A DNA stretch of 64,000 nucleotides, taken from contig NZ_RFFN01000002.1 in the NCBI RefSeq assembly GCF_003696315.1, positions 842,313 through 906,312 of the forward strand. The letters run 5' to 3'. The notes below the pieces were generated by a model that worked only from the letters and a program-made list of their open reading frames with translations, was not told the DNA's origin and searched no databases. Positions 8,133-17,694 of the stretch are shown piece by piece (position 1 is the stretch's first letter; each line of letters opens with the position of its first letter). The DNA is from Pseudomonas songnenensis. GTDB taxonomy: Bacteria > Pseudomonadota > Gammaproteobacteria > Pseudomonadales > Pseudomonadaceae. Position numbers and translations under genes: made by a program.

Positions 8133-10313
8133 ATGACCGACCGCCATGAACTGATCCTGACCTGTCCCAAGGGGCTCGAAGGTCTGCTGCTCGAGGAAGC
8201 CACCGCACTCGGACTGGAGGAAGCCCGCGAGCAGACATCTGCCATTCGTGGATTCGGTGCGCTGGAGGTCGCTTATCGGCTCTGCCTGTGGTCGCGACTG
8301 GCCAACCGCGTGTTGCTGGTGATCAGCCGTTTTCCTACGGTTGATGCCGAGACGCTCTACCAGGGTGTTCATGCCATCGATTGGGCGGACCACCTGCAGC
8401 CTGCCGGCAGCCTGGCTGTGGAGTTCAGTGGTCGCGGTTCCGGCATCGACAACACCCATTTCGGCGCACTCAAGGTCAAGGATGCCATTGTTGATCGCCT
8501 GCGCACCGCATCGGGTGAGCGGCCTAGCATCGACAAGCTCGACCCGGACTTGCGCGTGCATCTGCGCCTCGACAAGGGGCAGGCGGTCCTTTCCCTGGAC
8601 CTGTCCGGGCACAGTCTGCATCAGCGAGGCTATCGCCTGCAGCAGGGCGCTGCGCCGTTGAAGGAAAACCTCGCAGCCGCGATTCTGATCCGTGCGGGCT
8701 GGCCGCGTATCGCTGCTGCCGGCGGTGCGTTGACTGACCCCATGTGCGGCGTCGGTACCTTCCTCGTAGAAGGAGCAATGATGGCGGCGGACATTGCGCC
8801 GAACCTCAAGCGCGAACGCTGGGGATTCAGCGCCTGGCTCGGGCACGTACCAGCGATCTGGTCCCGCCTGCACGCTGAAGCAGTGGCGCGCGCGGAGGCC
8901 GGGTTGGCCAAGCCTCCGCTGTGGATTCGCGGCTATGAGGCCGACCCGCGATTGATTCAGCCAGGGCGCAACAACATCGAGCGTGCCGGTCTGGCCAGCT
9001 GGATCAAGGTTTATCAGGGTGATGTCGGCGATTTCGAACCGCGCCCGGACCAGAATCAGAAGGGCTTGGTCATTTGCAACCCACCATACGGCGAACGCCT
9101 GGGTGACGAGGCGAGCCTGCTCTATCTCTACCAGAATCTTGGCGAGCGTTTGCGCCAGGCCTGTCTTGGCTGGGAAGCTGCCGTATTCACCGCGGCGCCA
9201 GATCTCGGCAAGCGCATGGGCATTCGCAGCCACAAACAGTACGCGTTCTGGAACGGCGCACTGCCGTGCAAGCTGTTGCTCATAAAGGTCGAGCTGGATC
9301 AGTTCGTTACCGGTCAGCGCAGCACCGCAAACGAGGAAAGTACGCAGCAACAGGCATCGGTCGAGCAGGCGCGCCTCAGCGAAGGCGGGCAGATGTTTGC
9401 CAATCGGTTGCAGAAGAACCTGCGTCAGCTTGGCAGATGGGCGCGCCGGGAAGGCATCGAATGTTATCGGCTGTATGACGCCGATATGCCGGAATACGCG
9501 CTGGCAATCGACCTCTACCGAGATTGGGTGCATGTGCAGGAATATGCGCCACCCCGTTCAATTGACCCGGATAAGGCCCAGGCTCGGCTGCTCGATGCGT
9601 TGGCTGCCATTCCACAGGCCTTGGGTATTCCCCGGGAGAAGGTGGTGGTCAAGCGTCGGGAGCGCCAGTCCGGCACGCGTCAGTACGAGCGCCAGGCCAC
9701 TCAGGGCGAGTTTCTCGAGGTGGCCGAGGGTGGCGTCAAGCTGCTGGTCAATCTCACCGACTACCTCGATACCGGGTTGTTTCTCGACCACCGCCCGCTG
9801 CGCTTGCGTATTCAACGCGAGGCGGCCGGAAAACGCTTTCTCAACCTGTTCTGCTATACCGCTACCGCAACGGTACACGCCGCCAAGGGTGGGGCGCGGA
9901 GCACTACCAGCGTCGACCTGTCGAAAACCTATCTCGACTGGGCGCGACGTAACCTTGCGCTCAACGGACTTTCGGATCGGCAGCGGCTGGAGCAGGGGGA
10001 TGTAATGGCATGGTTGGAGGAGGATCGTGGCGAATACGATTTGATCTTCATCGACCCGCCGACCTTCTCCAATTCAAAGCGGATGGAAGGGGTGTTCGAC
10101 GTGCAGCGCGACCATCTGGCGTTGCTCGATCTGGCCATGGCGCGGCTGGCGGCGGGCGGCACCCTGTATTTCTCCAACAACTTCCGCAAGTTCGCGCTCG
10201 ACGCAGGCTTGAGTGATCGTTACGCGGTGGAGGAAATCACTGCCTCAACGCTAGATGAAGACTTCCGTCGAAATCCGCGAATCCACCGCGCCTGGAAACT
10301 GCAGGCGCGGTGA
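8133..10313 (+). CDS. rlmL: Bifunctional 23S rRNA methyltransferase RlmK/RlmL
   Basis: Methylates 23S rRNA at G2445 (N2, RlmL half) and G2069 (N7, RlmK half). The 726 residues cover both halves as in gammaproteobacteria. A THUMP RNA-binding domain occupies roughly residues 45-155. The first Rossmann methyltransferase shows DPMCGVGTFL near 205 and the catalytic CNPPYGERLG near 314-323. The second has the SAM-binding FLNLFCYTATATVHAAKGGA near 568 and IDPPTFSNSKRM near 638-650. The start ATG lies after GTGGAAACACC, with no strong SD. It is convergent with dacB. Confidence 0.96.
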   Translation: MTDRHELILTCPKGLEGLLLEEATALGLEEAREQTSAIRGFGALEVAYRLCLWSRLANRVLLVISRFPTVDAETLYQGVHAIDWADHLQPAGSLAVEFSGRGSGIDNTHFGALKVKDAIVDRLRTASGERPSIDKLDPDLRVHLRLDKGQAVLSLDLSGHSLHQRGYRLQQGAAPLKENLAAAILIRAGWPRIAAAGGALTDPMCGVGTFLVEGAMMAADIAPNLKRERWGFSAWLGHVPAIWSRLHAEAVARAEAGLAKPPLWIRGYEADPRLIQPGRNNIERAGLASWIKVYQGDVGDFEPRPDQNQKGLVICNPPYGERLGDEASLLYLYQNLGERLRQACLGWEAAVFTAAPDLGKRMGIRSHKQYAFWNGALPCKLLLIKVELDQFVTGQRSTANEESTQQQASVEQARLSEGGQMFANRLQKNLRQLGRWARREGIECYRLYDADMPEYALAIDLYRDWVHVQEYAPPRSIDPDKAQARLLDALAAIPQALGIPREKVVVKRRERQSGTRQYERQATQGEFLEVAEGGVKLLVNLTDYLDTGLFLDHRPLRLRIQREAAGKRFLNLFCYTATATVHAAKGGARSTTSVDLSKTYLDWARRNLALNGLSDRQRLEQGDVMAWLEEDRGEYDLIFIDPPTFSNSKRMEGVFDVQRDHLALLDLAMARLAAGGTLYFSNNFRKFALDAGLSDRYAVEEITASTLDEDFRRNPRIHRAWKLQAR

Positions 10314-10322
10314 CTGCGTAAC

Positions 10323-10342
10323 GGCAGGCCGCTGGGCCTGCC
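10323..10342. terminator. Hairpin between convergent rlmL and dacB
   Basis: A perfect 8-bp stem GGCAGGCC / GGCCTGCC with a GCTG loop, lying between two converging genes. It has no T-tract, so termination efficiency is uncertain. Confidence 0.5.
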
Positions 10343-10351
10343 TTACGGTGC

Positions 10352-11809
10352 TCAGCGTTGCGCTGTGCTTTCGCTGCGCTGGTTGTACAGGCTGACCAGC
10401 ACTTGGTCGAGAATCGACGAGGCACCCCAGGGACGCGGATGGTTGAGGATGGCCACGACCGCCCAGACGTTGCCATCACCGTCGCGACTGTATCCGGCAA
10501 TGGCGCGCACATTGTTCAGCGTTCCGGTCTTCACATGTGCCTTGCCTGCGACCGGCGTATTACGTAGCCGCTTGCGCATGGTGCCGTCTACGGCAGCCAG
10601 CGGCATCGACGAGATGAATTCGGCAGCGTACGGGCTGCGCCAGGCGGCCTGCAGCAGATTGCCAAATTCTCTGGCGCTGACGCGCTCGGCGCGGGAAAGT
10701 CCCGAACCGTTCTCGATCACCAGATGCGGGGAAATCAGGCCCTTCTTGGCCAGCCACTGGCGAATGACCCGCTGCGCCGCCTTGGCGTCGTCGGCGTCGG
10801 CTTCGTTGCGAAAGGTCGCGCCAAGGCTCAGGAACAGCTGCTTGGCCATGGTGTTGTTGCTGTACTTGTTGATGTCCCGAATGATCTCGGTGAGATCGGG
10901 CGAGTAAGCCCTTGCCAGCAGCCGTGCGCTGCTCGGCACTTGAGCCACCCGGTCACGGCCGAGGATGCTGCCGCCGAGTTCACCCCAGATCGCGCGTACA
11001 GCACCTGCGGCATAACGCTCGTGGTCCAGCAAGGACAGATAGGTCTGGGCGCTGCAGCCAGCGGCGAGCTTGCCGGTGACCACCACCGTCACGCCATCGC
11101 CGTCTGCAACCGGGTTGTAGAGTACCTCCGGCCAGCCCGGGCACTTGGCTGCAGGCAGCGCCTGCACGCGGTTGTCGATGCGCACGCTGGCAATGGGCGG
11201 CTCGACCGCAATGTTCACCTTGCCGCCATCGTTGCGCACGATGAAGCGCAGCGCCTTCAGGTTGACCAGCAACGAATCCGGCCCGACCAGAAAGGGCTTG
11301 TTCTGGTCTCCGCCGTCGTCATCGAACACCGGGAGCTCGGGTTGAACGAAGTGACTGCGGTCCAGCACCAGGTCGCCGGTCACTTTGTTCACACCGTTAG
11401 CGCGAAGATCTCGCAGCAGCAACCAGAGCTTCTCCATGTTCAGCTTGGGATCGCCACCGCCCTTGAGGTAGAGATTGCCGTTGAGGGTGCCGTCCACCAG
11501 AGGACCGTCTGCATAGAACTCGGTCTTCCATTGGTGGTTCGGGCCAAGTAGTTCGAGCGCGGCATAAGTGGTAACCAGCTTCATGGTCGAGGCGGGGTTT
11601 ACCGATACATCGGCATTGACAAAGGTTGGTGCTGCATTGCCGGTCAGCGGCAGCATGACAACCGATAGCGCGTCATTGTTGATCTTGTTCGCTTTCAGCG
11701 CCTGCTCGACCCGGCTGGGCAGAGTCTGGTTCACCCCTGCAGCAACGGATGGCAAGGTCACTGGCAAGGCAAGAATGGCTAAGGTGAAGCCGCGGAGGAT
11801 TCGGTTCAT
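10352..11809 (-). CDS. dacB: D-alanyl-D-alanine carboxypeptidase/endopeptidase (PBP4 type, S13)
   Basis: Periplasmic penicillin-binding protein that trims and opens peptidoglycan cross-links. The signal peptide is MNRILRGFTLAILALPVTLPSVAAG. The three penicillin-binding motifs are present: SxxK as S-T-M-K at about 74-77, SxN as Y-S-N-N-T-M around residue 315, and KTG as VKTGTLNNVRAIAGY near the C-terminus. The long insert between SxxK and SxN is typical of S13 enzymes. I chose the ATG at 11807-11809 because GAGGTG lies seven bases upstream and it starts a clean signal peptide. A frame start eight codons earlier lacks these features. Confidence 0.93.
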   Translation of the reverse strand: MNRILRGFTLAILALPVTLPSVAAGVNQTLPSRVEQALKANKINNDALSVVMLPLTGNAAPTFVNADVSVNPASTMKLVTTYAALELLGPNHQWKTEFYADGPLVDGTLNGNLYLKGGGDPKLNMEKLWLLLRDLRANGVNKVTGDLVLDRSHFVQPELPVFDDDGGDQNKPFLVGPDSLLVNLKALRFIVRNDGGKVNIAVEPPIASVRIDNRVQALPAAKCPGWPEVLYNPVADGDGVTVVVTGKLAAGCSAQTYLSLLDHERYAAGAVRAIWGELGGSILGRDRVAQVPSSARLLARAYSPDLTEIIRDINKYSNNTMAKQLFLSLGATFRNEADADDAKAAQRVIRQWLAKKGLISPHLVIENGSGLSRAERVSAREFGNLLQAAWRSPYAAEFISSMPLAAVDGTMRKRLRNTPVAGKAHVKTGTLNNVRAIAGYSRDGDGNVWAVVAILNHPRPWGASSILDQVLVSLYNQRSESTAQR

Positions 11810-12081
11810 GTACGAGCACCTCTGGGCAAACACAGGGAGCTGCTGACAATTCGATTTGACATGGGTTTCCCACTGCTCTTAGGGAAGGAGTGCGGCCATT
11901 ATGCCCGCGCTATAGCGGCGCAGTGCCTCTATCCGATAAGCGTAGCTGCGGTATATGGGTTACTGCAAAGAGATATACGTGGCTCGGGGCTTCTAGCGCC
12001 ACTGTCCATCAGCGGTCATCGCCTTGGGGCGGGTTTCTGTTAGAGTGCGCGCCGTCATCAAGTAGAAAAAGGATCGCTCCA

Positions 12082-12426
12082 ATGGCTACCAATCGTTCGC
12101 GTCGCCTGCGCAAGAAACTCTGTGTCGATGAGTTCCAGGAACTGGGCTTCGAGATCAATCTCACCTATCGCGAAGGGATCGAAAGCAAGGCCGTGGATGA
12201 CTTCCTCGAAGCGTTCATCAGTGAAGCGATGGAAGCAAACGAACTCGGCTATATCGGCGGTGAAGATTACGGTTTCGTGTGCCTGGGCCGCCGCGGTTCG
12301 GTCAGCGAAGAGCAGCGTGCGACGGTGGATGCCTGGCTCAAGGGTCGCAGCGAGCTGGCCGAGTACAGCGTCAGCCCGCTGATGGATGTGTGGTACCCGG
12401 AAAATCCGATCAGGGCTGAGAAGTAG
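12082..12426 (+). CDS. yggL: YggL / DUF469 family protein
   Basis: A 114-residue acidic protein of the YggL (DUF469) family, reported to associate with the 50S ribosomal subunit. The family signature is N-terminal NRSRRLRKKLCVDEFQELGF and central LGYIGGEDYGFVC. AAGGA precedes the ATG at 12082 by about eight bases. The open frame extends further upstream without any start that has a SD. Its last 17 bases overlap the 3' end of the convergent FUSC gene. It lies next to dacB, as in other pseudomonads. Confidence 0.9.
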   Translation: MATNRSRRLRKKLCVDEFQELGFEINLTYREGIESKAVDDFLEAFISEAMEANELGYIGGEDYGFVCLGRRGSVSEEQRATVDAWLKGRSELAEYSVSPLMDVWYPENPIRAEK

Positions 12427-13501
12427 TCTGCTCACCTGATCGCTGCGCTGCGAGCTGGGCTTTCCTGCGTGAACGCCTGGCCAGCAGCATCTGCAGCAGG
12501 TGCATCAGCGTTGCGATGAGCAGCGCGACGCCCACGCCGATAGCGGCGTTTATAAGGCGAATCTGCGGCAGATTCCAATCCTGAGCCAGCGTTTCCGCCA
12601 GCAGCAGGAATAGCAGGGTGGTCTGCAGCACGAACAATCCATAGTGATTAGCCTGGAATGCCCTGCCTAGCACCACCAGTGGCAGCAGAATCATCACCAT
12701 CAGCGGTGGATCGGCCAGGCCGTGACCGATGTAGATAAGAATCGCCGCTGCCGCCAGAATCCCCAGGCTTGCTTGAAGCGCCCGCACCAGGCTGCGCTCC
12801 AGATCCATTTGCAGCGTGGTGAACACGGCCAGCGTCAGCCAATAGCCTCTCGGCAGCGATGCCATATTGACGATCACCCCACCGATTGCGCCGGCCAGCA
12901 TGTAGGTCAGTGCATGCACTCGCCATTGGCGGATGGGCGTGCGCCGCGCATGCCGGCGTAGCACGCGCAGAATGCTCATCAATCGCGGCATGTATGGCCA
13001 CATGCGCAGCCCATGCATCCCGCGCATGCCGAATGCGAGCAAAGTGACCCAGAGACCCCCGAGGGCAAAGAGCACAGCAATCGCGTAGGGGTTATTGAAC
13101 TCCCCGATGCCGTATTGGCCCTGGCCCAGACACAGGCAGATCGCCAAGCCGATTCCGAGCTTTCCTGCTTCGCTGCCGTAGCGCTGCAGCCAGGCCAGCA
13201 GCAAACCGTAGAAGGCGAACAGCCCGAGACTGATCAGTGGGTGGGTCGCGGACCAGAAACCGAGTCCGGCACTACCGGCGCCCAATGCAATGAGCAACAG
13301 CATGCGCAACATGCCGAACCGGTGAAGCGGGTTGGCTTTGGCTGCCTGAAATGCGCCCACGGTCGCCCAGAGGAAGCCTGGATGGCCACTGAAGAGCCCG
13401 AGCAACAAGGGCAGGGCACAACCGAAGCCGGCGACCATGGCGGCGCCCCAGGCGGGACGCCCAGGATGCCAATGGATGCTTTGTTGCAACAGGCGCTTCA
13501 T
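12410..13501 (-). CDS. FUSC family integral membrane protein
   Basis: Likely inner-membrane protein of the fusaric acid resistance (FUSC/aromatic acid exporter) superfamily. The 363 residues contain about ten hydrophobic segments in two blocks (roughly 20-160 and 205-345), split by a basic stretch (RVLRRHARRTPIRQWRVHA near 180-200). This resembles a half-FUSC protein without the long cytoplasmic domain of AaeB. The C-terminus is basic and probably cytoplasmic. The substrate is unknown. It lies five bases after dgt on the same strand and is probably co-transcribed with it. Confidence 0.75.
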   Translation of the reverse strand: MKRLLQQSIHWHPGRPAWGAAMVAGFGCALPLLLGLFSGHPGFLWATVGAFQAAKANPLHRFGMLRMLLLIALGAGSAGLGFWSATHPLISLGLFAFYGLLLAWLQRYGSEAGKLGIGLAICLCLGQGQYGIGEFNNPYAIAVLFALGGLWVTLLAFGMRGMHGLRMWPYMPRLMSILRVLRRHARRTPIRQWRVHALTYMLAGAIGGVIVNMASLPRGYWLTLAVFTTLQMDLERSLVRALQASLGILAAAAILIYIGHGLADPPLMVMILLPLVVLGRAFQANHYGLFVLQTTLLFLLLAETLAQDWNLPQIRLINAAIGVGVALLIATLMHLLQMLLARRSRRKAQLAAQRSGEQTTSQP

Positions 13502-13506
13502 GATGA

Positions 13507-14838
13507 TCAGACCGGGCTGGAGCGGCCGGTCATTTCGCCCGCCATTTCCGTGGCGTAGCTGTCAGTCATACCTGCGATGAAGTCGATCATGCGCAGAAAT
13601 GACTGATACAGCGGCAGCTCCGGGGAGGGTGCGCTTCTGCCCAGCAGGTCAAGGATTCGCTGGTTCTTGAATGAAGGGGTTCCGCCACGATGCTGCTCCA
13701 GCGCTGCACCGCAAAACGCGTTGAGCAATATTTCCAAAGTTGTGTAGGCGCCGATCTCGTGCAGGGTCTTGCGTTTGTCCTGAAAAATTTTTTGCCTGGC
13801 CATCGCCTTTGCCTGCAATACGCACTCTTTGGCCGGGCCGTGCATGTGCTCGACCAGATCTCCATGCAGCTCACCGCGGAGCAGAGCGCTCTGCTGCTCC
13901 ACGAACGCGCCGGCTGCTGCATTGGTCAGGTGTTCGATTGCCTTGCCACGTAGAATCGCCAACTTGCGCCGCCTGGAATCCCGTGGGCCGAGCTGGCGAT
14001 AGGTTTCTGGAATGTCATCTCCTACCAGTGCCAACAGCAGTGCCTCTACCTCGGAGTATTCCAGCAACTCCATCTCCAGACCGTCTTCGAGATCGATCAG
14101 GCCATAGCAAATGTCATCTGCTGCTTCCATAAGATAAACGAGGGGATGGCGCGCCCAGCGCTGCTCGGCAACTTGCGGCAGATTCAGCTTCTGTGCGATC
14201 TGCTCCAGTAATTGTTGCTCGTTCTGGTAGCAGCCGAACTTGTGTTTCTTGTATCCCAGCGCCTCAGCGTGGCGAGACGTCCATGGATACTTCAGATAAG
14301 TGCCGAGGGTGGCATAGGTCAGCCGCGTTCCTCCGTCGAACTGGTGATACTCCAGTTGTGTCAGCACGCGAAAACCTTGGGCGTTACCCTCGAAATTGAG
14401 GAAGTCAGCGCGCTGAGCGCCGCTCATGTCATCAAGCCATCCACGGCCTGCGGCCTGTTGAAACCAACAGCGGATCGCATCTTCGCCGGAATGGCCGAAG
14501 GGTGGGTTGCCGATGTCGTGGGCCAGGCAAGCCGACTGCACGATCATGCCCAGGTCCGCAGGGCTGCACCATTCAGGCAGGTCGTCGCGCAGTACTTCAC
14601 CGACACGCATACCCAGCGATCGCCCTACGCAGCTGACTTCCAGGGAGTGCGTCAGGCGAGTGTGGATATGGTCGTTGCTGGAAACCGGGTGAACCTGGGT
14701 TTTGCGCCCGAGTCGGCGAAAGGCCCCGGAAAAAATGATGCGATCATGGTCCTTATGGAACGGGCTGCGGCCAAGTTCGTCACCACTATGAGCGGACTTG
14801 CCGAGTCGTTCGCGAGTAAGCAGCGTGTGCCAGTCCAA
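13507..14838 (-). CDS. dgt: dGTP triphosphohydrolase-like HD-domain protein
   Basis: Hydrolyses dNTPs to nucleoside plus triphosphate, with a role in dNTP pool control. HD-domain metal ligands are visible: RLTHSLEV (H at about 64) and [17 protein letters not shown] (HD at about 107-108). Later motifs include [17 protein letters not shown], and the length of 443 residues is typical. I place the start at TTG 14836-14838 (protein [13 protein letters not shown]) because GGAGA lies just upstream and homologues start here. The in-frame ATG at 14859 adds seven residues without a SD. It is followed closely by the FUSC gene. Confidence 0.9.
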   Translation of the reverse strand: MDWHTLLTRERLGKSAHSGDELGRSPFHKDHDRIIFSGAFRRLGRKTQVHPVSSNDHIHTRLTHSLEVSCVGRSLGMRVGEVLRDDLPEWCSPADLGMIVQSACLAHDIGNPPFGHSGEDAIRCWFQQAAGRGWLDDMSGAQRADFLNFEGNAQGFRVLTQLEYHQFDGGTRLTYATLGTYLKYPWTSRHAEALGYKKHKFGCYQNEQQLLEQIAQKLNLPQVAEQRWARHPLVYLMEAADDICYGLIDLEDGLEMELLEYSEVEALLLALVGDDIPETYRQLGPRDSRRRKLAILRGKAIEHLTNAAAGAFVEQQSALLRGELHGDLVEHMHGPAKECVLQAKAMARQKIFQDKRKTLHEIGAYTTLEILLNAFCGAALEQHRGGTPSFKNQRILDLLGRSAPSPELPLYQSFLRMIDFIAGMTDSYATEMAGEMTGRSSPV

Positions 14839-15006
14839 AGACCATCTCCATATTGCCATTAGCGGGCTGGTGCAAAACTACCATAACTGCCGAGCGCTGA
14901 CCGGTACTAACGTATCTGCGCCGAGCGGACGACGCCGCGCGTCCCGCTTCCGCCCGCAGGCGGAGAAGGAATCGCGCTAGTTTTGCGGAGGGACTGATCC
15001 AGTGTG

Positions 15007-15327
15007 CTAGTGCAGCTTTTCCCGCAGCTTTTGCTGGCCCTTGATCAGCGGATACAGCGTTAACGCAACGCGAGCTAACTTGCCTACCTTGCCCATCCGA
15101 CGGCCGAACAAGGCCAGTACCACAGTAGCGGCCACCATCAATGGGCCTTTACCCGAGGATGGCTTACTGGATGAGCGCCGCGAAGTCACGAAGTTCTTAA
15201 TCTGATGCAATGGATGAGAAAGGGGCTGCGCATGATAGAGCATCTGTTGGCGGTGCATCTCCATTCGCAGGCGCACCAGATCCTTGCGCATGCTCAGCTC
15301 ATTCGATGTGCTCAATGGACGGCTCAT
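15007..15327 (-). CDS. Small basic hypothetical protein of the YqjD/YqjE cluster
   Basis: A 106-residue protein, third gene of a membrane-protein trio. It is basic, begins MSRPLSTSNELSMRKDLVRLRMEMHRQQ (a likely helix), and has one hydrophobic segment, PLMVAATVVLALFGRRMGK. The basic C-terminal tail is rich in Lys and Arg. The ATG (15325-15327) overlaps the stop of the upstream YqjE gene as ATGA, so translation is probably coupled. Homologues sit in the same place in other pseudomonads. The function is unknown. Confidence 0.78.
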   Translation of the reverse strand: MSRPLSTSNELSMRKDLVRLRMEMHRQQMLYHAQPLSHPLHQIKNFVTSRRSSSKPSSGKGPLMVAATVVLALFGRRMGKVGKLARVALTLYPLIKGQQKLREKLH

Positions 15328-15704
15328 GGCAGTAAACGCTCCCGGTTGCGCTCCAATTCTTCGAGGGTCGCCTGAAACGGTGCAGCACATTGCTTTGCAA
15401 GCGCGATGGCGCGGCTGATGCAGACACCCATTACAACCGCATAGACGGCACACAGAGCCAGGATTGCCGTGATTCGGTGGGTATCCCAGAACGCGATAAC
15501 AATCGCTGCTGAAAGACCAACCAGAATCAACAGACCAAGAATGAGGCTGACGCCGGCCAGCAGAAACAGCCGGAACGTCCGCGCTTTCTCTTCCTGTACT
15601 TCGATGCCGACAAGCTCTAGGTGCCCTTGCAGCAGACCGACAAACGCGCCGCCCAGCTTCTTCAGCGATGGCTTAGGCGCCTCAGCGCCGGGCTTTGCTT
15701 CCAT
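15324..15704 (-). CDS. Phage-holin-family membrane protein (YqjE type)
   Basis: A 126-residue protein with two strongly hydrophobic segments (LFLLAGVSLILGLLILVGLSAAIVIAF counted as one broad span, then ITAILALCAVYAVVMGVCI), a charged N-terminus and a basic C-terminal tail. This is the YqjE (DUF1469, holin superfamily III) layout. Despite the family name there is no phage context. I chose the ATG at 15702-15704 because GGGAG precedes it. A start 15 bases upstream overlaps the stop of the DUF883 gene and would be coupled. It lies between the YqjD-like and the small basic protein in one operon. Confidence 0.82.
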   Translation of the reverse strand: MEAKPGAEAPKPSLKKLGGAFVGLLQGHLELVGIEVQEEKARTFRLFLLAGVSLILGLLILVGLSAAIVIAFWDTHRITAILALCAVYAVVMGVCISRAIALAKQCAAPFQATLEELERNRERLLP

Positions 15705-15718
15705 TGGTAGCTCTCCCA

Positions 15719-16120
15719 TCAACGACGTGTAATCAGACCCAGGAGAAAACCAACACCGGCAGCAATGCCGATCGATTGCCAAGGATGCGTATGCACGTAC
15801 TCTTCCGTGCATTGAATGGCGGCCTGCCCTTGATCTCGCATCGAGCCCTCACGCTCTTTGAGCATTTCCCGGGCCTTCGCGATATTCGCATTGATCTTGC
15901 TGCGCAGCTCTTCGGTCTGGCCGCCGGCTGTTTCCTGGGTATGCTTGAGTAGTCGCTCGGTGTCGCCAATCAGAGTATGGAACTCCTCGATCAGGGCATT
16001 CTGTGCTGCCTGTAGATTGCGACGATGGGCCGATGTATCGATAAGGGGGCGGGTGCTCCCAGCAGGGCCCTCGGGGATTGGGGTGTTATCGCTGGTGCCG
16101 AAAGTGGATTCGGTAGACAT
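15719..16120 (-). CDS. DUF883 family protein (YqjD/ElaB type)
   Basis: A 133-residue tail-anchored inner-membrane protein. The family is reported to bind ribosomes in stationary phase. The sequence shows a long amphipathic helical middle (ALIEEFHTLIGDTERLLKHTQET...LRSKINANIAKAREMLKE) and a C-terminal HPWQSIGIAAGVGFLLGLITRR, the glycine-rich anchor with a terminal RR characteristic of the family. AAGGAG precedes the ATG by six bases. First gene of the trio; its stop overlaps an alternative start of the next gene. Confidence 0.88.
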   Translation of the reverse strand: MSTESTFGTSDNTPIPEGPAGSTRPLIDTSAHRRNLQAAQNALIEEFHTLIGDTERLLKHTQETAGGQTEELRSKINANIAKAREMLKEREGSMRDQGQAAIQCTEEYVHTHPWQSIGIAAGVGFLLGLITRR

Positions 16121-16282
16121 TCGCAGCTCCTTCTTGAAACTCGCAGGGACGGAAGGTCCCGTTGCCTCAGGTTTCGAGCGCGGAGTCGTTGTAAAGGTTC
16201 CCCGTTTCGTTACTCCAGCGGAAAGGGCTTGGGTCGCAGTTAGAAAGCGTACTGCGGCAGACAGGCCGCTAATAAACTGCTG

Positions 16283-16310
16283 GCAAAAGAAAACCCGCCG
16301 AAGCGGGTTC
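16283..16310 (-). terminator. Intrinsic terminator of the porin gene
   Basis: On the minus strand GAACCCGC, a short TTCG loop and GCGGGTT are followed by TTTCTTTT, about 30 bases after the porin stop. Confidence 0.85.
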
Positions 16311-16338
16311 TCTTATTACTGCACCATACCTACCGCAA

Positions 16339-17613
16339 TTACATCAGCGGAATGGTGTAGCTGACGATCAGACGGTTTTCGTCGACGTCGTTGTTGGCGG
16401 CAATATTGCCCCGGGCAGTCGCGTTACGCCATTTCACGTTCAGGTTCTTCAGAGTACCTTCCTGGAAGGTGTATCCGATGTCCATGTCGCGTTCCCAGAT
16501 CTTGCCTTCGGACTGACCTGCACCACGCTCCACGTTATCGCCTGTTACATAGCGGGTCATGAAAGTCAGGCCAGGAATGCCGACAGACGCGAAATTGAAG
16601 TCGTAGCGTGCTTGCCAGGATTTCATGTCCGCAATCGCGAAATCATTGATCTGGACATAGTTGACCAAATACGGATCAGTGACTTCTCCGACATATGCGA
16701 AACCAGTATCACCACTCATCTTCTGGTAGCCGAGACCAAAGCTGTGGCCGCTAAGCGAGTAGGTGAGCATGGCACCTAATGCGCGGTTGTCGACGTTGGA
16801 AGAGCCGTCTTCAGAAGAGCGAGCGTAGCGCAGATCGGTCTTGAGGGATTGCTTGTCACCCAGCGGCAGTATATGCACCAAGTTGGTCGAGTGCTGCTTA
16901 TAGACTTCTTCCAAGTTGCTGTAGTAGTAAGACGCTGTTAGGTCATTAGTTAGCTTATAGCTGGCCCCTGCGAAGATGAAATCATCCACATCGCTAGAAT
17001 CGATAGCTGTTTCGCCTACCGCTGCACCTTTGCCGCCATAAGCTAGAGCTTCGTTATTGGACGAGTTGCGATGGTTAGCGCGGTTCAGATAGCCACCATC
17101 CAGCGTCAAGCCCTGGATTTCTTTGGAGACGATCTGCGCCCCTTGGAAGGTTTGCGGGAGCAGACGAGAGTCGCTCGACGAGATTGCCATGTTCTTAAGC
17201 TGCAGAGTGCCGACTTTCAGCACGGTTTCGGACACCTTGGCTTTTGCGGCCAAGCCAAGCATCGAGTAATCGTCTGCAGATCCGTCGCCGTCGGCAGGCA
17301 GCAGTCCAGAGCCGGTGCGACCGCCGCCCGAATCAAGCTTGACACCCAGCAGGCCGAGTGCATCGACACCGAAGCCAACGGTGCCCTCGGTATAACCGGA
17401 TTCGACGCGCAGCAGGAAACCCTGAGCCCACTCTTCTGCTTTGCTGTTTTCGGTGCTGGCAACTTCGCGGAAATCACGATTGAAATAGAAGTTACGCAGT
17501 TCCAGACCAGCCTTGGTGTCTTCGATGAAGGCGGCTTGGGCCATGGTTGGGATAGCCAGTGTTGCTCCCAGTGTGGCGAGGGCCACGCCCCGGGCGATGG
17601 GGGTCTTGAGCAT
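16339..17613 (-). CDS. OprD-family outer membrane porin
   Basis: Outer-membrane beta-barrel porin of the pseudomonad OprD family, which takes up small solutes such as amino acids and carboxylates. The signal peptide MLKTPIARGVALATLGATLAIPTMAQA is followed by AFIEDTKAGLELRNFYFNRDF, the family's typical mature N-terminus. Alternating beta strands continue to the end, which is hydrophobic (NRLIVSYTIPLM). The 424 residues fit the family. Position next to the YqjD trio matches opdQ (PA3038) of P. aeruginosa, but substrate and orthology are inferred. GAGGAG lies nine bases before the ATG. A promoter and a wide inverted repeat lie upstream. Confidence 0.92.
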   Translation of the reverse strand: MLKTPIARGVALATLGATLAIPTMAQAAFIEDTKAGLELRNFYFNRDFREVASTENSKAEEWAQGFLLRVESGYTEGTVGFGVDALGLLGVKLDSGGGRTGSGLLPADGDGSADDYSMLGLAAKAKVSETVLKVGTLQLKNMAISSSDSRLLPQTFQGAQIVSKEIQGLTLDGGYLNRANHRNSSNNEALAYGGKGAAVGETAIDSSDVDDFIFAGASYKLTNDLTASYYYSNLEEVYKQHSTNLVHILPLGDKQSLKTDLRYARSSEDGSSNVDNRALGAMLTYSLSGHSFGLGYQKMSGDTGFAYVGEVTDPYLVNYVQINDFAIADMKSWQARYDFNFASVGIPGLTFMTRYVTGDNVERGAGQSEGKIWERDMDIGYTFQEGTLKNLNVKWRNATARGNIAANNDVDENRLIVSYTIPLM

Positions 17614-17666
17614 TTCTTATTTCTCCTCGTTGGATGATGCTCTGAAGTCGCTCTTTACGGCGCCAT

Positions 17667-17694
17667 GCAATAAAACATTACAGAGGTTTTTCAA
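17667..17694 (-). promoter_or_regulatory. Candidate porin promoter
   Basis: Read on the minus strand, TTGAAA (17694-17689) and TATTGC (17672-17667) are 16 bases apart, about 55 bases before the porin ATG. The -35 directly abuts one arm of the inverted repeat, as expected for an activator site. Confidence 0.4.

Noticed and set aside
7911..9533. Minus-strand open frame of 540 codons over the rlmL start
   Set aside because: Overlaps most of the first rlmL methyltransferase domain and shows no family features.
14938..14972. GC-rich hairpin (TCCGCC/GGCGGA) downstream of the YqjD trio
   Set aside because: It has a stem but no T-tract and no flanking support; I could not call it a terminator.
15324..15704. 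Phage holin, suggesting a prophage
   Set aside because: The family name is historical. The gene sits in a conserved chromosomal YqjD/YqjE cluster, and no other phage gene is near.
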